Source of the DNA: Larkinella rosea
Lineage (GTDB): Bacteria; Bacteroidota; Bacteroidia; Cytophagales; Spirosomataceae
Assembly: GCF_003858635.1 (NCBI RefSeq)
Contig: NZ_RQJO01000010.1
Span: forward strand, 248,001 to 312,000
Length of the DNA stretch: 64,000 nt
Direction: 5' to 3'
Under the pieces are notes generated by a model. It saw nothing but the letters and a program-made list of their open reading frames with translations, did no database searches and was not told where the DNA came from. This document shows positions 52,972 to 60,747 of this stretch, piece by piece. Position numbers and translations under genes: made by a program. Positions within the stretch are counted from its first letter, which is position 1, and every line of letters starts with the position of its first letter.

Positions 52972-55900
52972 TTACCGATTTAAAATAACTTTCCCTTCCA
53001 GCGTCTGGCCGTTGTCCCGAACCAACCGGAAGACGTACAGACCATTTGGTAAGGCAACTCCTCCCTGATCGGAGCCATCCCAATAAAATCCATTTTCACC
53101 AATTCGGAGCGATTGCCGCAGCGTTCGAACCAGCTGACCATTCAAGTTGCGGATTATTAATTGCCCTTCTCCCGGCGACTGCTTTCCGGTGAGGGTAAAT
53201 TGAAACCGGGTATAAGCCCAAAACGGGTTCGGAACGGGCCGCACAACCGACATACTATCACCCGTCTTCACCCGGAAATTAATTTCGTAGGGAAGCACGC
53301 CCGCTTTATTGCCGCTGACGTCCGTCGCCTGAACCCGTAAGGTGTAGGTACCATCAGCCAGATTCCGGGGTTTGTACCTGAGGACAAACCGGTTATCCGC
53401 AGCCGCCGGGGTCCAGTTTACGTCGGAATTGCCCAACACCACCCGTTCAAAACCGCAGGGCCCGCACGGTTTTCGGAGCACGAGATCAATGCCCAGCGTG
53501 TCCCGGCGAATGCGGTAAACGTCCTCATCCTGCACGACAACCTGAATGATTGGGTTGGGCGAAACCAACGCACCATCGGCAATTCGGGTTCCGTCAAACG
53601 TCACATCCAGCAGGGGATTGAATAGATCCATCGGAAATCGCTGGCTGGAATCGGGAAAAACAATCGCGTATTTATCTGCGGATTTCGTGATCGTAAATAC
53701 CAGCAGGTTATTGGTTTCATCCAATTCGTCTACTTGATTATCGGCATCCAGAATCAATTCGTGGCGCGTGGGCCCATCGGGTTCCAGCTCGGGGCGAAAA
53801 CTGTAATAAACCGTATCCCGGAAGGCGACGGCGGGTCGCAAAACCGTCTTGTACCCGTTGGTCTTCCCATCACTCAGTCGCTTTCGAACCGTTATACTGA
53901 GCCGTTCCCGAACATCGAAGCGCCCGGTGTTGGTCACGACAACCCGCAACCGAACCGAATCGGCGGCATTATCGGTCCGGGAAACCCCGGACGACTGCAG
54001 CTGAAAATCGGCTTTTGGCAACGGAAACAGTCGGAGTGCCGGATCTCCCTGCAAAACCATTTGATTGGCATTGCCGATCTGGAGCGGGTCTTTCGAGGTG
54101 GCCAGCACCCGGCGGGTGGTTTCCTGGTGAACAACACCAATCGGTTTCGAGAAATACGTGCTATCCGTGAAAAGGGTTTTATAAAAATCGATAATGTACG
54201 TATTCAAAGGTGCGGTGAATCCTTCGAAACAATGGGCCAGAATGGCAATGGCGCCTTTGTCGGGCGTTAACAACCAATTGGTACTCAATACATTTCCCCC
54301 ATAAAATATATTCCCCAAACCGCAGCCGTTAAAAAACATGAGCGGATATCGGCCTTTGTTGCGGTACCCAAAAACCGGATCGGAAACGTAACCAATATCG
54401 ATGTCGGCAACCGTGGGCGATGAATGACCAAAAAAAGTAATCAGTGAAACACCCTTGTTGACCTTGTCGCTGATGTCGATGCGCTCGACCGGTTCGTCGG
54501 TTGTTTTTGAACGGGTAGTTACTTCCGATCCTAAATACTGTTGCTGCACCAGTCCTTTTGCTTCGTTCAGAATGGCCTTAAAACCAGCCAGTTCCGACTG
54601 CGATCGTCCCCCGCTCAGGTGCAAAACCTCCTTGCGCCAGGGTACGTTGGCCAAGTTGTTTTCAAACTCTTTTACCTTGTTTCCGTAGTTCACCACATCC
54701 TGTGCCGTCAGCGTGTTGAGTCGTCCGGTGGCCATTGCAGGGACGTTTTCGGGAAAACCGGCCAGTCCGGCCGTCAACAGAACATCGGAGCCGGGCACGT
54801 TACCGATGGTCGGAACCAGGTCGAGGTAGTACTGATTGGGATTTTTGCGAAATGGAAAATAAACCGACGAACGACCAATCAAAAACAGAAACTTGCCGGT
54901 GCCACCCGTCAGCATGTAGTCGGCAAACCGGCGAATCGCCAGCGGAGTCCGTTCGCCAAAACTGAACTGGTTGAACAATTCCTTCATACTGACCACGAGC
55001 GTGTCGTACTTTCCACCTTTGACCGACGCACGGTAGCCCGCGTACGCCCGCACCGGATCGGCCACCTGACCGACCGGTTTCATCAGAAGTTCATGGCTGA
55101 CAATCAAATAGTTCGGTTTGGCCGGATCGAGTTTACGGAAAACCGCCCGCTCCAGCCGGGTGGGGGTTACAACCGCCGTTGTGACCAGTAGCTGGCGGGA
55201 AAGGGTGGTATTGGGCACCACCAGCCGACGGGTCGAGCCTTCCTGCATACCGGCAATCAAACGCGGATTGCCCGCTTCGGTGATATCATACACGACCGTC
55301 GACGTTGGGGCATCGGGTAATTCGAGGTAAGATCGCCCACCGGATTTGGGCAAAAGCCGGAGAATCTGCTGCGCGCCGTTTTTCAGACTGATTGTTTGCG
55401 GGTATCGAATCCGAACATAACTCACGGAGTACCGGTCAAACTCGAATGGCCCGCGCGAAACGGTGTTCAGCACCAACTCAGCCGACAGATCATCTTTAAC
55501 GGAAAAATCCGACGATTGCAGCGGAGTTGTAACCCGGCTCAACTGAAAACCATTGAATTTCAGCGTAGTAACCAACCGATTAGACGTCCCGACGGAAACA
55601 TCAACCTGGTGCTGAAACAGATCCCGGCCGTTCAGCAACAGATCCAGTTGCGGTTTTTCGGAGGTGTTGGTTACCCAACCGGGGAGTGTGAAGAGCTGCG
55701 AATACGGTTTGCTTTTCTGCTGCATGGGGCCCGTCCAGCCCTCTCCTTCTTCAAAATAAACTTCGTATTGCGTGACGGCAGGAACGGGCCCCGTATCGGG
55801 ATTGTTCGACATTTCCGTTTTCAGAACCACCAGTTGTTCCGCCAGGTGATACGGTTCCGGCACGGCCCCATCCGGTTTTGCTTCCTGACTGACAACCACC

Positions 55901-56334
55901 CGCTTACCCGGTTTTCCGTCGCTGCGCCAGGTTAGAAAATAAGCCGCCGTATCGGAATACATGCTGTAGTACGGATGGGGCTGGGCGCTCATTGGCCGAT
56001 ACAGCAGGGTGTCCTGCAAACCGTCATTTCCTTCGCCCACAAATTCGAGGAAATCGGTCGGGTCCAGTTTCCTGTCCGACTCTCCGCTCACCAGGATGGC
56101 CTGCTCAATTCCGCGTCGAAAAAGTTGCAAAGAAGTCGGATCAATGGAAGCAACCGGAACACCGGCTTTTTGCAAATCCACCGTCGTCAACCGGTAAACC
56201 GCCCGCTCAGTCACCGGAATCCGGTAATACGTTTGAGCGTGATTAATCCATTCATTTCCAAAGCGAATACGTTGTGCTTTCGCCCCCACACAACTGCTCA
56301 ATACGACGAGTAAACCAAGGAGTTGTTTTCTCAT
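52972..56334 (-). CDS. porU2-like: PorU2-like C25 (gingipain-fold) protein of the type IX secretion system
   Basis: 1120 residues, signal peptide MRKQLLGLLVVLSSCVGAKA. After an N-terminal region with a gingipain-propeptide-like beta pattern comes the C25 peptidase domain (about 400-760): YLIVSHELL, FLIGRSSVYFP, the His in LITFFGHSSPTVADI (near 54430) and the Cys in LMFFNGCGLGNIFYGG (near 54325). A CARDB-like Ig domain (RVVVTNTGRFDVRERL) follows, and a FlgD/T9SS-type C-terminal domain (VVRPVPNPFWAYTRF, FYWDGSDQGGVALPNGLYVF). PorU proteins are transpeptidase-sortases that cut T9SS signals and attach cargo to LPS. This is the PorU2-type paralogue common in Cytophagales. It would serve the two T9SS cargo proteins seen earlier, among others. 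Confidence 0.85.
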   Translation of the reverse strand: MRKQLLGLLVVLSSCVGAKAQRIRFGNEWINHAQTYYRIPVTERAVYRLTTVDLQKAGVPVASIDPTSLQLFRRGIEQAILVSGESDRKLDPTDFLEFVGEGNDGLQDTLLYRPMSAQPHPYYSMYSDTAAYFLTWRSDGKPGKRVVVSQEAKPDGAVPEPYHLAEQLVVLKTEMSNNPDTGPVPAVTQYEVYFEEGEGWTGPMQQKSKPYSQLFTLPGWVTNTSEKPQLDLLLNGRDLFQHQVDVSVGTSNRLVTTLKFNGFQLSRVTTPLQSSDFSVKDDLSAELVLNTVSRGPFEFDRYSVSYVRIRYPQTISLKNGAQQILRLLPKSGGRSYLELPDAPTSTVVYDITEAGNPRLIAGMQEGSTRRLVVPNTTLSRQLLVTTAVVTPTRLERAVFRKLDPAKPNYLIVSHELLMKPVGQVADPVRAYAGYRASVKGGKYDTLVVSMKELFNQFSFGERTPLAIRRFADYMLTGGTGKFLFLIGRSSVYFPFRKNPNQYYLDLVPTIGNVPGSDVLLTAGLAGFPENVPAMATGRLNTLTAQDVVNYGNKVKEFENNLANVPWRKEVLHLSGGRSQSELAGFKAILNEAKGLVQQQYLGSEVTTRSKTTDEPVERIDISDKVNKGVSLITFFGHSSPTVADIDIGYVSDPVFGYRNKGRYPLMFFNGCGLGNIFYGGNVLSTNWLLTPDKGAIAILAHCFEGFTAPLNTYIIDFYKTLFTDSTYFSKPIGVVHQETTRRVLATSKDPLQIGNANQMVLQGDPALRLFPLPKADFQLQSSGVSRTDNAADSVRLRVVVTNTGRFDVRERLSITVRKRLSDGKTNGYKTVLRPAVAFRDTVYYSFRPELEPDGPTRHELILDADNQVDELDETNNLLVFTITKSADKYAIVFPDSSQRFPMDLFNPLLDVTFDGTRIADGALVSPNPIIQVVVQDEDVYRIRRDTLGIDLVLRKPCGPCGFERVVLGNSDVNWTPAAADNRFVLRYKPRNLADGTYTLRVQATDVSGNKAGVLPYEINFRVKTGDSMSVVRPVPNPFWAYTRFQFTLTGKQSPGEGQLIIRNLNGQLVRTLRQSLRIGENGFYWDGSDQGGVALPNGLYVFRLVRDNGQTLEGKVILNR

Positions 56335-56404
56335 AAACGCGTCTGAAAATAAGGCATTGAATTCGGTTGGCTGCTTTTTAAAAGAACCTGTAATTGTGCT
56401 TAGC

Positions 56405-56794
56405 TCAGTGAATAATTTTATCGGGCAGGAAAACCGGTCGATACGGTTCCGGAATATAATCCAGCTTGGAAAAGAGATCGCTGGCCAGGGCCAGAACGAT
56501 ACAATCCGGCGAAAAATCGTACAATAACCGCCAATCGGTCGGAAGTAAGTGCAGTGCCTGATCGGGGCTTGTCAATTCAAAGACGGTTTCATATCCTGCC
56601 GACTGAATAAATACGGACACGGAACCGGTTACGCAAAACAGAATACTGTGGTTTTTCTGGTGGCGGTGCCGGCCCCTTAACTGGCCCGCCGGAACGTTAT
56701 AAATCAGGTAGGATCGCTGAAAAGTCAGATCGGTTAACTGCTCCAGTTGAACAATGCGATGCTGTGCGGATTGTAAGGTGTATAACGTTGCCAT
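56405..56794 (-). CDS. FdtA/QdtA-type cupin (WxcM-like sugar 3,4-ketoisomerase)
   Basis: 129 residues, a usual length for the family. The cupin core shows YLIYNVPAGQLRGRHRHQKN (the His pair of the FdtA active site), ILFCVTGSVSVFIQ and LHLLPTDWRLLYDFSPDCI, then LASDLFSKLDYIPEPYRPVF. Characterised FdtA/QdtA enzymes convert dTDP-4-keto-6-deoxyglucose to a 3-keto sugar. No dTDP-sugar genes are in view, so the substrate may come from elsewhere in the genome. It is the first gene of the minus-strand group that continues with PorU2 and Wzi, 70 bp upstream of PorU2. Confidence 0.8.
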   Translation of the reverse strand: MATLYTLQSAQHRIVQLEQLTDLTFQRSYLIYNVPAGQLRGRHRHQKNHSILFCVTGSVSVFIQSAGYETVFELTSPDQALHLLPTDWRLLYDFSPDCIVLALASDLFSKLDYIPEPYRPVFLPDKIIH

Positions 56795-57048
56795 AACGAG
56801 CTCATTTACTTCGAATAAAACCGCCCGCGTTCCTGCTGCCGGACAAATTCTGATTCGTTACAAAGCAATGCATTGACCGAGAAATTCCCTGTAGAAAATC
56901 ATCCATTTCCGCCGGATTTATGCGCTCGTTTTTGAGTAAAAAGCGCTAAAAAGAAGCAGGTTGTCATTTAAAATACATTTTTTTCTACAAAAGCAGATCG
57001 GTATCCTGCCTAAGTTTGGGAGGATTTATCCCGGCTATAAGCAATCGT
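56795..57048 (+). promoter_or_regulatory. Divergent intergenic region with a -7 element for the histidine kinase
   Basis: 254 AT-rich bases. TAAGTTTG at 57011-57018 matches the Bacteroidota -7 consensus TAnnTTTG and lies 30 bp before the likely ATG at 57049. No convincing TTTG -33 box is correctly spaced. No ORF was recognised. Confidence 0.4.
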
Positions 57049-58104
57049 ATGCGTACCAAAAAATGGAGAGAAACGGTCTGTAAACAGATTTCTCCACTAC
57101 CTTTTCGGATGAGTTCTTTACCGTTCATTCACGGAAACGGGATGGCATCTGCGGGCGTTAAATCCAGATTTACTCAATCGATTGAAAAATGCAGGCGATT
57201 ACCTTACGGTTTCATATTGGGCTGGAATGATCCGCTTTGGGTGTCCGTTCTGCTGCTGGTGGTGATTGTGGCGACGGGGTGGTTTTTACTACGAATACGT
57301 TACCGCAACCAGCAGCAGCATTTAAAACAGGAACACGAAACAAAAATCCGCATTTTGCAGCAGCAGGAACTGATTTCGGAACTGCAGTTGCATAACGATC
57401 AATTAAAAACATCAAGGGAGAATCTATCCCTTTCCATCACCGAAAAAGACCGGTTTATTTCCATTCTGATCCACGATTTACGATCGCCATTGCGGTATTT
57501 ATACAAGAATACGGCTTATCTTTTTCGGAACTGGAAGCAGGATTCACCCGCCGAACTGGACGGTTTGATTACGGAAATAAACAACTCCACCAAACAGATT
57601 CATTTTCTGACGGAGGAAATGATGCAGTGGATTTCGACCCAGGACCATGCCTACGGCATTCGACTGAAAGAATATTTCCTGCTGGAGATTGTTACTGAAC
57701 TCGAAGAGTTGTATAAAGAAAATATGCTTCAGCACGGAAATGCGTTACAGCTGGAGGTTCCGTCCCGCATGAAGATCAAAACGGATAAGGTATTGCTGAA
57801 AACCATCCTGCGAAATTTGCTCGATAATGCCAATAAAAACACGGATGACGGTGTCGTTCGCATTCAGGCCCGGCAGGCTTATGAAAAAATTGTTGTTACG
57901 GTTTCGGATACGGGGGTTGGTATTTCGCCCCGCCTGTTGCAGGATATCAACCGTTATTTCAGTGCGTCCGAAGCGATGCCCGGTTTGAACACGCAGTTCG
58001 GGCACGAAATCATCCGGGATTTTGCCCGATTGCTGAACGCAACGGTGGTCTACGAAACGTCCGAAGATGGCGGAGTGCTGGTGTCGTTGACGGTTCCCTG
58101 TTGA
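57049..58104 (+). CDS. Membrane sensor histidine kinase, short and with degenerate ATP lid
   Basis: 351 residues from the ATG at 57049; a TTG at 57016 is the alternative. One membrane helix (about 62-82, PLWVSVLLLVVIVATGWFLL) is followed by a coiled coil (QHLKQEHETKIRILQQQELI) and the HisKA motif RFISILIHDLRSPLRYL with His142. The ATPase domain has LKTILRNLLDNANKNT (N box) and VSDTGVGIS (G1), but the usual GTGLGL G2 box is replaced by NTQFGHEIIRDF. The part before the helix is only about 60 residues with no sensor domain. The helix-to-HisKA section resembles that of hybrid Y_Y_Y/Reg_prop kinases, so this may be a truncated relative. It is convergent with the NarL-like gene; no partner regulator is adjacent. 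Confidence 0.8.
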   Translation: MRTKKWRETVCKQISPLPFRMSSLPFIHGNGMASAGVKSRFTQSIEKCRRLPYGFILGWNDPLWVSVLLLVVIVATGWFLLRIRYRNQQQHLKQEHETKIRILQQQELISELQLHNDQLKTSRENLSLSITEKDRFISILIHDLRSPLRYLYKNTAYLFRNWKQDSPAELDGLITEINNSTKQIHFLTEEMMQWISTQDHAYGIRLKEYFLLEIVTELEELYKENMLQHGNALQLEVPSRMKIKTDKVLLKTILRNLLDNANKNTDDGVVRIQARQAYEKIVVTVSDTGVGISPRLLQDINRYFSASEAMPGLNTQFGHEIIRDFARLLNATVVYETSEDGGVLVSLTVPC

Positions 58105-58122
58105 ACGCGCTAACCCATTGCT

Positions 58123-58815
58123 TCACTTTTTTAAACCGCTGTTTTTCTCTTCCAGCGCCAGCCGAATCAGATCGACGGTGTTTTTCACGCCCACTTTTTT
58201 CAGAATACTGGCACGCTGGTTCGCCACGGTATTCGCGCTGATATCGAATCGTTTGGCGATTTCCTGGCTGCTCATGCCTTCGGTCAGACAGGTCAGAATC
58301 TGGGCTTCGCGCGAACTGACCTTGTTCCAGATCGACGATTTTTTCCGGGGGCTGTAACTGACGGCCTGGTCCTGGGTCGATCCGGCGGGAACAATCAGGT
58401 GCTGGATGATGACTGACGATGCGCTGGGCGGATAATAAAATTCGCCGGTACTAATGGCCCGCACGGCCCGCAATATTTCCTCCCGATCGGTGTCTTTCTG
58501 CAAATACCCCGCAGCTCCGTTTTGCACCGACTTCAGGATATAATCCTTGTTGTTGTGCATGCTGAACATCAAAATCCGGATTTTTGGATACTGCTGGTTG
58601 ATGATCTGCAAAGCCTCGATGCCCGACATTTTCGGCATCGTAATGTCCAGAAACAGCACATCCGGTTTAACGACCGGAATCAAATCGATCGCTTCGTCGC
58701 CATCGGGCGCTTCGCCCACGATTTCAATATCGGTTTCATCTTCCAGCAACGTCCGAATTCCTTTTCTCACCACAGAATGGTCGTCGGCAACAAGGATGCG
58801 AATCGGCATAGTCAT
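58123..58815 (-). CDS. narL-like: NarL/LuxR-family response regulator
   Basis: 230 residues. The receiver domain (4-122) has the acidic pair ADDH, the phospho-acceptor Asp57 in VLFLDITMPKMSG, the switch Ser in MFSMHN and Lys in GYLQKDTD. A linker (about 125-160) is followed by a GerE-type helix-turn-helix, VSSREAQILTCLTEGMSSQE and DISANTVANQRASILKK. It is translated with the upstream kinase through an ATGA overlap. It probably controls the nirBD operon in which it sits and perhaps cobA; binding sites remain to be shown. Confidence 0.93.
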   Translation of the reverse strand: MTMPIRILVADDHSVVRKGIRTLLEDETDIEIVGEAPDGDEAIDLIPVVKPDVLFLDITMPKMSGIEALQIINQQYPKIRILMFSMHNNKDYILKSVQNGAAGYLQKDTDREEILRAVRAISTGEFYYPPSASSVIIQHLIVPAGSTQDQAVSYSPRKKSSIWNKVSSREAQILTCLTEGMSSQEIAKRFDISANTVANQRASILKKVGVKNTVDLIRLALEEKNSGLKK

Positions 58816-60269
58816 GAGGTTGTATCAGGTAATTGAACGGTCACTTTGGTTCCTTTTTTCACCTTCGACGCGATTGTCAGTTCACCCTTCAGCATACGGG
58901 CCCGGGTTCGCATGTTTTCCAGGCCATTAGTCGCCTGAATTTTCCGGTTTTCTTTCGAAGTTGATTTCAGCGAAAACCCTTTGCCATCGTCCTCAATCAG
59001 CAACACGGTTTTGGTGTCCGAGTGTTGCCAGTTAATCCGAATGCGTTGGGCCTCCGCGTGCTTGATGGCGTTGTTCAGGGCTTCCTGCGCAATTCGGTAT
59101 AAACCAATTTCGACGGCAGGACTCAACCGGTTTTCGTTGTCAGTTCCTTCAAAGATAACCTGAATACCGGAAGATCGGGCGGTTTGTTCCGCCAGAAATT
59201 GCAAAGCCGCTCCCAATCCGAAGTCCCCCAGCACCGACGGCATCAGGTTGTGCGACGTTTGCCGGGTCGATTGAATAACATCGTAAATCTGTTCACACAA
59301 TTCCTCAAACCGCTGACGGTGTTTGGGTTCGGGAAACGGAATGACTTTCAATTTCTCCGCCTGGAGCTTCAAACCGGTTAACATCTGCCCGATTCCGTCG
59401 TGAATTTCGCGCGCAAACCGGCGCCGTTCCTCTTCCTGACCTTCCAGCAATCCCGCCGACCGGATGTTTTCTTCCTCCAGTTGCAAACGGTATTTTTCTT
59501 CGGTTGCCCGCACCAGTTCCCGCTGGGTGTCAACCAGTCGACGGTTGGTTACTTCCAGGTCCGCGTTGGCCACCGCCAGATCTTCGTTGACAATGCGCAA
59601 AGCCTCGTCCGACTCGGTCAGTTTGCGAATCACATCCTTGGTGTGCGTCACCACCGGCCGGAAAATCAGGAACGCTTCGATCAGCAACGTCAGCAGCGTA
59701 GACGCCGACAGGACCCACTCGACCTGCTCCAGCGATTTGACCCGTTCAAAACTTTCCTTATCAAACTGAAACACAATGGCGTTCATCTGTTCCAGAAAAG
59801 AAGGTTCGGCCCGAAGAATCGTGTGCAGGGCGGTTTTCTTCTGATCCTCCGTTGCCGACGGGTTGTTAATCTGGACCAGGCTTCCGTAAATGGACTGAAA
59901 AACCGGTTCGATCTGCGTAAACATGCGGTCGATTTGCCGGCTTTTCCGGACCACATACTCCTTTTCCATGCGCAACGTCCCATTGCGTAACTGGGTGTGG
60001 CTCTGGCTCCAGGTGTTCAACAACGCGGGAAACGAAGCCGTATCCACCGTGAGAATTCCTTCCGTTCGAAGCAACGCCAGTTTGGTCAGGCGCTGGCTCA
60101 ACATGCGCTGCCGACCCGCCACGTTTACCACCCGACCGTCGTTGTTATGGTCGCTCAGCGTTCGACGGATAAACAGCAGACCGGTAATCGACAAAACCGC
60201 AATGACCGTCAGGGCCAGCATGTAAAACCGGGTTAATCGCTGCGCAACCTGTTGATCGAGTTGATTCAT
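58812..60269 (-). CDS. narX-like: NarX-like nitrate/nitrite sensor histidine kinase
   Basis: 485 residues. TM1 is about 16-35 and TM2 about 185-205; between them is a helical periplasmic PilJ/NarX-type domain opening with VVNVAGRQRMLSQRLTKLAL (48-66), the same kind of P-box that binds nitrate or nitrite in NarX. A long coiled coil (215-275) leads to HisKA_3 with His290 in FAREIHDGIGQML, and the HATPase domain has EALNNAIKHAEAQ, IEDDGKGFS and GLENMRTRAR. It starts 7 bp after nirD and overlaps the response-regulator gene by ATGA. Physical linkage to nirBD supports nitrate/nitrite sensing; PilJ-type domains do occur in proteins with other ligands. Confidence 0.88.
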   Translation of the reverse strand: MNQLDQQVAQRLTRFYMLALTVIAVLSITGLLFIRRTLSDHNNDGRVVNVAGRQRMLSQRLTKLALLRTEGILTVDTASFPALLNTWSQSHTQLRNGTLRMEKEYVVRKSRQIDRMFTQIEPVFQSIYGSLVQINNPSATEDQKKTALHTILRAEPSFLEQMNAIVFQFDKESFERVKSLEQVEWVLSASTLLTLLIEAFLIFRPVVTHTKDVIRKLTESDEALRIVNEDLAVANADLEVTNRRLVDTQRELVRATEEKYRLQLEEENIRSAGLLEGQEEERRRFAREIHDGIGQMLTGLKLQAEKLKVIPFPEPKHRQRFEELCEQIYDVIQSTRQTSHNLMPSVLGDFGLGAALQFLAEQTARSSGIQVIFEGTDNENRLSPAVEIGLYRIAQEALNNAIKHAEAQRIRINWQHSDTKTVLLIEDDGKGFSLKSTSKENRKIQATNGLENMRTRARMLKGELTIASKVKKGTKVTVQLPDTTS

Positions 60270-60276
60270 TCTTTAC

Positions 60277-60633
60277 TTATTCTACTCCAATATACACGTT
60301 CCCGTCGGTTACTTTTACCGGGAAGGTCATAATTTGGTAGCCGTCGTCATTCAAACACTGACCGGTCCGGAGCGAAAAAGTTTTCTTATGAAACGGACAA
60401 GCCACTTTGGGCTCGTCGCCCAGGCTTCCGATCATGCCTCTCGCCAACGCCATCTGCTGGCGGTGCGGGCATTCATTATCCGTCGCATACCATTCGCCCC
60501 GGCGGGCAAAATGAAAAATGGCGATTTGGTGGCCGTTGATCAGCACACAAGCTCCGCCGTCGGTCGGAACATCGTCGACCCGGCAGGCTAAATACCACGT
60601 AATTTCTTCTTTATCAGCAACAAGCGCTTCCAT
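60277..60633 (-). CDS. nirD: Nitrite reductase small subunit, Rieske type
   Basis: 118 residues, soluble. It shows a Rieske-like fold: VPTDGGACVLINGHQIAIFH, then the cluster ligands C-P-H in TDNECPHRQQMALA and C-P-F-H in VACPFHKKTFSLRTGQC. All four ligands of a [2Fe-2S] cluster are present, whereas the enterobacterial NirD lacks them (known from the family). NirD works with NirB in NADH-dependent reduction of nitrite to ammonium in the cytoplasm. It follows nirB by 111 bp containing a palindromic repeat element, and precedes the NarX-like gene by 7 bp. Confidence 0.92.
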   Translation of the reverse strand: MEALVADKEEITWYLACRVDDVPTDGGACVLINGHQIAIFHFARRGEWYATDNECPHRQQMALARGMIGSLGDEPKVACPFHKKTFSLRTGQCLNDDGYQIMTFPVKVTDGNVYIGVE

Positions 60634-60648
60634 GAGTTCTGTTTTTTA

Positions 60649-60747
60649 CGTACCCACGGACTTTAGTCCGTGAGATTTGTTTTTGTTTTTTTTGAGATCA
60701 AGATTAGTTGTCAAGGACCAAACGGACTTCAGTCCGTGGGTACGTTA
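60649..60747. repeat. Palindromic repeat pair bounding a ~100-bp MITE-like element between nirB and nirD
   Basis: CACGGACTTTAGTCCGTG (60655-60672) is one hairpin, and ACGGACTTCAGTCCGT (60722-60737) another. Outside them the sequence ACGTACCCACGGACT at the left is repeated inverted at the right (GTCCGTGGGTACGTTA), so the whole 100 bp is framed by inverted repeats of about 15 bp. The right end supplies the TAA stop of nirB. Related copies lie at 24577 and 26790. Confidence 0.65.
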
